A DNA stretch of 64,000 bases from assembly GCA_032209605.1 (NCBI GenBank), contig JASFXZ010000074.1, positions 434,001-498,000 on the forward strand, read 5' to 3'. The position numbers and the translations under genes are program-made. This document shows, piece after piece, positions 24,701-33,700 of the stretch (positions are counted from its first letter, which is position 1; the number at the start of each line of letters is the position of its first letter). This DNA comes from Mactromeris polynyma (lineage: Eukaryota; Mollusca; Bivalvia; Venerida; Mactridae). Under the pieces are notes generated by a model, which was given only the letters and a program-made list of their open reading frames with translations, was not told the origin of the DNA and made no database searches.

Positions 24701-27700
24701 CAATAGATGTAAGAGACGTGAAAGTGAAATATAAAGCTGTAATATAATATGTCTTTATACTCGGTCCGCTGTCGGTAACATTGGCTACATATGGTTCATT
24801 GATGTTGTCAGCGAGAGTATCCAGCCAACCTGTAAACATATATAGTAGAACCCCACTTAAAGACCACCTCAATAATAAAACCACCTCAAAATCATTAACA
24901 CAATTCCCAAGTCCATTTTCACTGTTTAATCTTTATTCAACCTCAATATAAAAACCACCTCAACAAGATGACAAGTTTTCAAGGGTCCAAAAGGTGGTCT
25001 TATTAGGCTACTGAGGTTTTACTGTTTACTTTTTATAATACAGTGATATATTGATTGGCAAAACAAGATCGTGCACATTTTGAGGACTGCTTCCTATGTT
25101 TTTTAACCAGTACCTGCACCTAATGTAGGGGCTACGAAGACTGAGGATTAATCTCACCAATAGTGGAATTCCAACCTACGAACGTAAGAACAGGAGTCCG
25201 ACACGTGACATTTGATGACGCCATAGACATTTGATGACGTCATAAGGAGCGTATCCTTTTTTTCTTAGCAAGGGTAATGAAAACGAAGCCTTAATAATTA
25301 TGGTTACATTTATCTCCAGAAACCAAATATAATTCAATCACGTGATATCAGGAGAAATGAATAAGACAGGGATTTGTCATTGAGAAATGCGGCCTGGCTA
25401 CTGTGTGTTGTGTAGCAATTTTGTTCACAAAACTGATTCATATCTTGAAGTAACGTAAATTGCAAGTGTTTATAATACAACGACCTAGGCCTTATACTCG
25501 TACATGATGTAAAATCGATTATTGATTCAAAGAATGGACTTATTCGAGTAAAGATAACCTTGTTGACCCTGGCCCATCAGTTTTATTTTTAGAATGAGAT
25601 TTTCAATTTCCTTATTGTTCGTTCATTATGTTTGTTTATAAGGTCATTAGTCACCATGTACACGTATGTACTTATAGGCATTTTTGTTGACCCCGACATG
25701 TACCCCGCATGTCGCTAAAATTTCCTTATCAAGAGGTATTTCTTACTTTATGTACATGTATGTCAATAGACGTTCTGGTGCTTTCGACCATCCATTTCAT
25801 GTTTTATATATAAGTGACTGTAGAATAGAATATTTAGTACAAATGTATATAGAACTTGATAATATGAAAAGTTTAAGTATGACTGAACGCGACCGTGGTT
25901 CAATGAATATCATAGATTACCTGTGTCCAAAAATAAATATAATAATTCAATCTAAAAATAAATCTGACAGGTCATAAATATAATAATTCAATCTAAAAAT
26001 GAATCTGACAGGTCATAAATAGAATAATTCAATCTAAAAATAACTATGACGGGTAAAAATAGAATAATTCAATCTAAATACAAGTAATACCAATGACGTG
26101 TTGGCGGCAAGTAACTTACCAATGGCATCGTGTAAATGTGACCTCTCCCAGTAAGCAATAGCATAGAAACCACATGCAAGCCAATGACCTACCAGGGAAA
26201 ACGTTACCATGAGCAACAAGAGAACGGCAGCGCCGTATTCGGCGAACTGCTCAATTCTTCGTATCACTCTTAACAGACGTAGGAGTCGGGCTGTCTTTAA
26301 TATGCCGGCGATTGTCATCGTCTGCAACAGAAAATGTGCGATAAGCGTTGACGGATGTCGTCTGCTTTGGACACAATGTCTTAAAAAATTAGTTCGCGTA
26401 CGACATGAAGCACTGAGTCGTTCAATGTCGTCTGTGGTAGTCATCAAGTATATTCTACATCGCTTGATTAACCATATATAGACAAATGGCAGCATGTCGT
26501 CTGCGTGGGGCCAGTGATTAGTTTGTTCTTTTTACATCAGACAGAAGATAATTTGAGATTAACTAGATATAATCATCATTCTGTGTCGCGTTTGTAAACA
26601 GACGTCCGGAAATCTAAGTCGTCTGCGAAACGAATTGTATGATATATTTCTTCGAAGTAGTTTCCAGTGTCATGCATTGTGTTGTGTGTAGACAGAAGAT
26701 ATACAATGTGATTTGTCGTCTGCTACAGTATTTACCACTGGCTTGCATTATGACGACACAACAAGAATTATCACGTGATAAAGAAGTATTACATGTATTA
26801 TTAGTATTAAGATATACAATGTTATTTGTCGTCTGCTACATTATTTACCACAGGCTTGCAGTATGACGACAAAACGAGAATTATCACGTGGTAAAGAAGA
26901 ATTACATGTACATGTATTATTAGTATTATTAAGATATAAAATGTTATTTGTCGTCTGCTGCAGTATTTATAAGTAACTTACATTATGACGATAAAACAAG
27001 AGTTAGCACGCGATCAGAAAGTATAACATGCAAAATCATTACATGTTTTAAGTTATAAATGCACATTGACGTCTGTTGCATATCACGTAATTTGCATTAT
27101 GGTGATAAAGAGGTATTATCACGTGATCAAAAATATTATAATTTAGGTATAACATAAATATAAAATTGATATGTCGTCGTCGTCGGCGGCAGTACAATGA
27201 AACGCTTCGCTAATTGGTCAAAGCTAAGAGCTAAATCTCAGTTCAAATATTGTCTCAAATGGTTCTGTCTTATCTCATCTGAGATCGGACTCAAAATCGG
27301 TATTATAACACGAAAAACTGGATTGATTTTTTCTCAGGAAATATTTAAGAGATCCTAAATGAAATATGTCTCAAACTCAGACTTTAATAAGGGAAAATCA
27401 GAATATTGAGCTGAGATTCTATTTGACATCATGGCCTAGTCCTTATAACGTTAAAGTATACTAGTATAGAGGTTTACATGCTTTGTTGGTCGTATCGACT
27501 TCAACGAAACGAGTTTCGTAACACATCATTTAGCGATCTACATTTCCTGAACGACATCATTAAATTGTAATTGAAATGACAACCTCATATTAGATGTATC
27601 TTATCACATTTTTTTGCAGTGATTTAGTTCGGAAAGTCTGTATTTTATATATAAGGCCATCTTTAAAAAGTATTTATCTACATTACTTAGATTCCCTCAG

Positions 27701-30700
27701 CGAGTTGACCAGACTCCATTTCATTGTTTCTTTCGTGCAAGATTATTTCGTATCTTATATTCTACAAAAATCTAAATGCAATGGACCAACCTACCGAGCT
27801 AAAAATGTGGGCGGAGTTCAACGAACTACAGTAAAATCTCAATAATACGACCACTCTTGGGACCCTTGAACAATGCTCTTTATGATGATGGTCTTAATAT
27901 TGAGATTGAATAAAGAGCAAACCAGTGAAAAATGGATTTGAAAATTGTGTTTTTAATAGTGATGAGGTATTATTATTGAAGTGGCTTTTAACTGATGGTT
28001 TACTATATATTTTTTATAAGGCCTCATATATTTTATTTAAGGTAGCAAGTTGTATATTACATCGAAAAGAAGTCTTGTCATGTGGTAGAAAACAAGTTCA
28101 CCTTGAGAGGACACAAGTAAATGTATTATCACGTGATAAAACAGGTATTTCAACGAGAGTTTTATCACGTGACAAAAATGATGAATGCATTATGTAAAGA
28201 TAATTATAATGAAATTGGTAAAAAAATGTTTCATAATTTTGATGAATCCTTTTTAGACGAAACATTAACAAAGCGTTACAACAGATAGAAAAAAATATAG
28301 TTTATAGAATAAGACACCACGCGGTATTAAAATGTTCTTCAAAAACGTTATCAACAATAACAAACCGATGTACCGACTGAATTTGAAGCTAACTCAAGGA
28401 AAATTGTTTCCAAAAAAAAAAGTTAAATCAATGAAATCTGAAAATTAATGATCTAAGTTCGTCACAAACACGGATGTGATAAGGAATACGATCTCCATTT
28501 AAGTTAATGGTGTTTCTCAGATGAGACAAAGTTCCGCGACGAAGCAATTCCTCAAAAACACAAGAAATTCTTTCAACGTCAAAGACAACATTCGTGTGAT
28601 ATCCATTGGAAACCAGGATTTCCCGGAAAGATTATCTCGAATCAAGCGAGATTTGGCATTTTATCTGCTAGAATGTCGGTCAGTTTTGTTGCTAAAAGCA
28701 GTCAAGATGATTATCAGCTGAATGGGCTCGTTATAAGTCGCTAAATTCAGATTTTTATATTGAAATAATTCGTATTTAACTCTTGAATAAAATCATTCAC
28801 TAATTAGAACTATCAGACCGTTCTTAAAAGATCCTCAGCTTGCGATCCTCATATGAATCTACCGATATCGGCATGTACTCCAGACTCAATCCGCGTGTCG
28901 AATCAGTGTCATTTTCATGTTCATAATAGGCTCCGATTTCACAAAATATCTCAAATGAATCTTGTTTCATACTCAAATTTCAGAACGCTTATAGTTGGAG
29001 AAAATTTAAATTGTAAAACGGATGTAACGAGCTGGTATGTGATTTAGCTTCAGACGTGCTAACACCATTATCAATGGGGAGACCGTCGCATAATTACTAG
29101 TACCGACAGTTAGAGCAGTAATACTACTCCGAGTACCGACAGTTAGAGCATTAATACTACTCCTTGTACCGACAGTTAGAGCAGTAAAACTACTCCGAGC
29201 ACCGACAGTTAGAGCAGTAATACTACTCCGAGTACCGACAGTTAGAGCAGTAACACTACTCCGAGTACCGACAGTTAGAGCAGTTAAACTACTCCGAGTA
29301 CCGACAGTTAGAGCAGTAATACTACTCCGAGTACCGACAGTTAGAGCAGTAAAACTACTCCTTGTACCGACAGTTAGAGTAGTAATACCACTCCGAGTAC
29401 CGACAGTTAGAGCAGTAATACTACTCCTTGTACCGACAGTTAGAGCAGTTATACTACTCCGAGTACCTACAGTTAGAGCAGTAAAACTACTCCGAGTACC
29501 GACAGTTAGAGCAGTAATACTACTCCGAGTACCGACAGTTAGAGCAGTAATACTACTCCGAGTACCGACAGTTAGAGCAGTAATACTACTCCGAGTACCG
29601 ACAGTTAGAGCAGTAAAACTACTCCTAATACCGATATTTAGAGCAGTAAAACTACTCCAAGTACCGACAGTTAGAGCAGTAATACTACTCCTAGTACCGA
29701 CAGTTAGAGCAGTAAAACTACTCTGAGTACCGACAGTTAGAGCAGTAACACCACTCCTAGTACCGACAGTTAGAGCAGTAATACTACTCCTAATACCGAT
29801 ATTTAGAGCAGTAACACGGCTCCGAGTACCGACAGTTAGAGCAGTAACACCGCTCCGAGTACCGACAGTTAGAGCAGTAATACTACTCCTAGTACCGATA
29901 TTTAGAGCAGTAATACTACTCCGAGTACCGACAGTTAGAGCTTGTAATCTCATCCATGTTAGATCAATTAAGCTTCAATACGTAATACACATTGGAAACA
30001 GTGGAAGGTAATGATGCATTTGTGAATGTCATTTCAATGTGATGGATGGTGTGTCAGAAAACATGCTGTAATTGTAATCAGAAGACATAATTCGGTTCTA
30101 AATAAGGGACTGAAATAAGGTTCGTGTACCAAATTAAGCATAGATTGAAGCGAGGTCTTCAATTGTAAGAGTTCACACGCATGTCGATGCAATTAAAGCC
30201 GCTGACTCCGCTATGAGATTTTTTGAAGTGTCACTCTTTTTTTTAGAATTGGATAATTCCATGGAAACATGTAATTTTTGAATTCTGATAGTTCAGTTTT
30301 CTTATCGCGTATAAAAGTGTTACAGCGTACAGCCACTGTGGTGTTACAGGTATGACGCAGAAATTCACGAACAAAGATAAGGAAATAGAAAGTACCATTC
30401 TACAACTATATGGACAGGTCAATAACATTAGTGTACCAATAGTCTTAACTGTTTGAATGACAAGTCAATTAATCACGAATGCTTTTATCATCACGAATTC
30501 ACATGTAGACCCTGGCACTCATGTATAAATGTTCTTAATTCCATAAGCTATAGACGGCGAAATGGACAGAACGACTGTTAAATCGATTTAAACCTCCCAG
30601 TATTTTCATGACAGTTCTAAGGTTGTAAATCGCCATGTGATTATTCCTGTTCATGTTTTAGATAAATAATAAGTTTCCCATTTCCCTTGTCTGATATAAT

Positions 30701-33700
30701 ATGTGTGTTCATTTCCCCTTTTCGGTCCGCAGCCGCCTTGCTACCTTAGCTTGACCTGTAATGGATTACTCTCCCCCTTTACTCCAATTCATTGTTTTTG
30801 GTAATCAGCCAGATTGCCCCACCCCTATACATGTTCGCCCTTGCACCTCCACACTTCTTAAAGCATTTTATGCTGATGATTCCCTCGGATATGTGTGGGG
30901 AGGTATTGTCTTATGAATATTGCGTTTCCTATAACAACTTAATCCTTCATTTCTTGAAATGAATAAACTATAATGTGCCGACTTTGACAAGAGCGACGAT
31001 TCTTCCCTGAAAGAGTTAGCTAAAATTGACGTCCGTCATCTCCATATTGTCAGAAATGCTTAGGCTTTATTACATATCTCACAATTTCATGATTTATTTT
31101 TTGTAAATATAAAGTTTTGACCATTCATTAGAGTGAGGTCTACAAGCAGTCAACAACCGAGCGTGTTTCGAATATTCATGCACGCGTTAGTCAAAAACGA
31201 CTTGCAAGCCATCAATATAAATTTATTCACGAGGATAATTTGTTCACGCAATAAATTCCCACAACACCGTGACATTGCCTGATATTTTGTCACGAAGTGC
31301 TAGGATTATATCGGCGCCGGATACAACATGTTATCTTTCGATAAATTTATGAACCAGCCAACCAAACGATGTTCATTAATACAGACGGCTTTATTGGCAC
31401 CATATCCATTAGACGGGCTCTGCTTGTGATCAGAGCCGCCAGTTTTTTGTACATCATTGTTGTAAAATAAATGTAAATCTGAGATTGTGGCGCAGATTAC
31501 TGGGTATAAATATTCATAGCTCGTTGTAAGATGTGATTGTGTGCTATCGCAGATTGACGAAGTGACATAAATCGTATCAAATTTACGCTGTACTCGCTTC
31601 ACAAATATTTTACGTCGTAAAATCATAGTGAATGTTTTATATCATCGGCGAATTATTTCCACGGAATGCCAAGTACCAATCATGAAAAAGGATACTGCTC
31701 TCGATATATTGAGTCAAGTATTACGCATGCGCGGCGGCCATCTTGTTACCATTGATAGCAGCTTACTTATTGTTACAACAATAGCAGTAGTACTGCTTGT
31801 ATCTACAATCTGTTCCTGAATTTTCGTATTTTCATTCATTTCTTTCCAAGACAATCACGTACACGTATATCCTTTCGTAAGCTATTTCAAGTCTTAATAT
31901 ATTTTCGCTGCTAATTCACCGACGTTTTAGAGCATGTGAATTACATACTAAAATCAATAAAACAGACATTGATGTTCTAAGACATGGTCTATTAAATATA
32001 AAGTATGAGGAATGAGCTAAGTATAGAGATATCTGACTAACCAACGAAATTTGCTCTTAGACTAGTCAACCTCAAAAATTGTGACTATTAAAAACAATTG
32101 ATACGGATAAGGTTATACGGATAGTGCCGGAGCAACTAATATTACTTCGGTCTTTTAACAAGTCTTCATAAACCAAAAAGGGCAGGTAAAGTTATCGGAA
32201 AACCTACGATTAAACAATGCCACCTCTCTAGAGCGGCCCTCTCTGAAGCAATAACCTCTCTTCAACATCAGTGTAAAGTTCTCCCGAAGTAAGAATCTAC
32301 ATTTGCCTGATCTCAAAACAATGCGCTTCTCCCAAAGAGTGTTTCTGTTGAGAGGTTGCGTTGTATATTTGTCAATAGCATATGCGAGAGGTTCTTGGTC
32401 ATTACAGAAGTTACTTAGCTTGTTTTAAATTAATTTTAGAACAACTGATAATACATGTAACACTACGTAATCAAAATACTGTACCATCAGCAATGTTACA
32501 CTACGCCTAAAGCACGGCCAATATACAAGTTCGTAAAGTGAAATTAACGAAAATGTTAATCTTACGTCGCCGGTTCCCGATCCAAACAACAGCAAATCAA
32601 AAGGCACGGCAGCAATTGTGTCAATCACGAACCACCCTTTCACATAATTGATGGCAATTTTCTTCTGATTCGTAACAACCTCTCCATTATGGAGGTAGGT
32701 AGTGCGAAAATTGATTAAAATGTCAGCGATAAACATCAGATCAACAATGAGGTCTATAATGACCAATGGGTTGGCGTGTGACGATTCGGGACTTTCCGTC
32801 CTGGTTCCGGCATTCTTGTTTCTGGTCATTGTGGCCTCCTCCTCGTTCAGGAGGAATGCTGTCTGGTATGGAGTGAAAACAGCCGTGTACAAGACAAGAA
32901 TCAACACAACCCAATCCCATACTGCTTTGAACGGGCTGGAAAATAACACAGTTATGTCAGTAAGACGCATGATTCTCATGCCATACATTCATAAACATTT
33001 TCAAATAAATCGCCTGAATGATCCCGATCTTCCTCGTCTATATCGTTTCAGGCGGGATCATGGTCGGGTTTGTTATTGCTACGAGCCGTCTCCTTAACGA
33101 TTTGGATTTCATTCCCGGTCATATGTTTCTAAATTTACACAGATTTTCTAATCGACTTAGTCATTAGTATGCACTATCAGTATAATACGAATTATATATA
33201 CTGGTCAAAAGTTACCCGACCTTTTTTATTTTGAAAATTTTCACAAGGAATCTCATTATAGACGTGATTTTGACAGGTTTTTGTCGACTTTGTTCAATAG
33301 TTCTATTAATGTTGTAGCTTACTCAAAATGAAGATATCCTGTAGCTTTTAAGAACCCATGTGAAACAGTTCCTGTGGGTAAGCACTTTTGTCAAGTATAC
33401 ATATAATATTGTAACTATCATTAGAAGTATTATACAGACTAATTTATCTTTCATGGTCTCTTCTGCAGTAAGTTTTATCGGCTGATCAGAATGTAATCAT
33501 TAATATAATGGATGTATGTAATAAATTTCGTATCACCCGTGTTATCGGGCAGACATTGCGATAAATTTAGATATAATGCGTAGACTACTGATACATACCT
33601 ATAATGAAGGATGATAAATTCTGGTTGTTGGCGTTGTATGGATGCTGACGTGTCATGAACCTGCTCCAGTGTGGACCGTGTCTCTGTACTGTCCGTGTGT

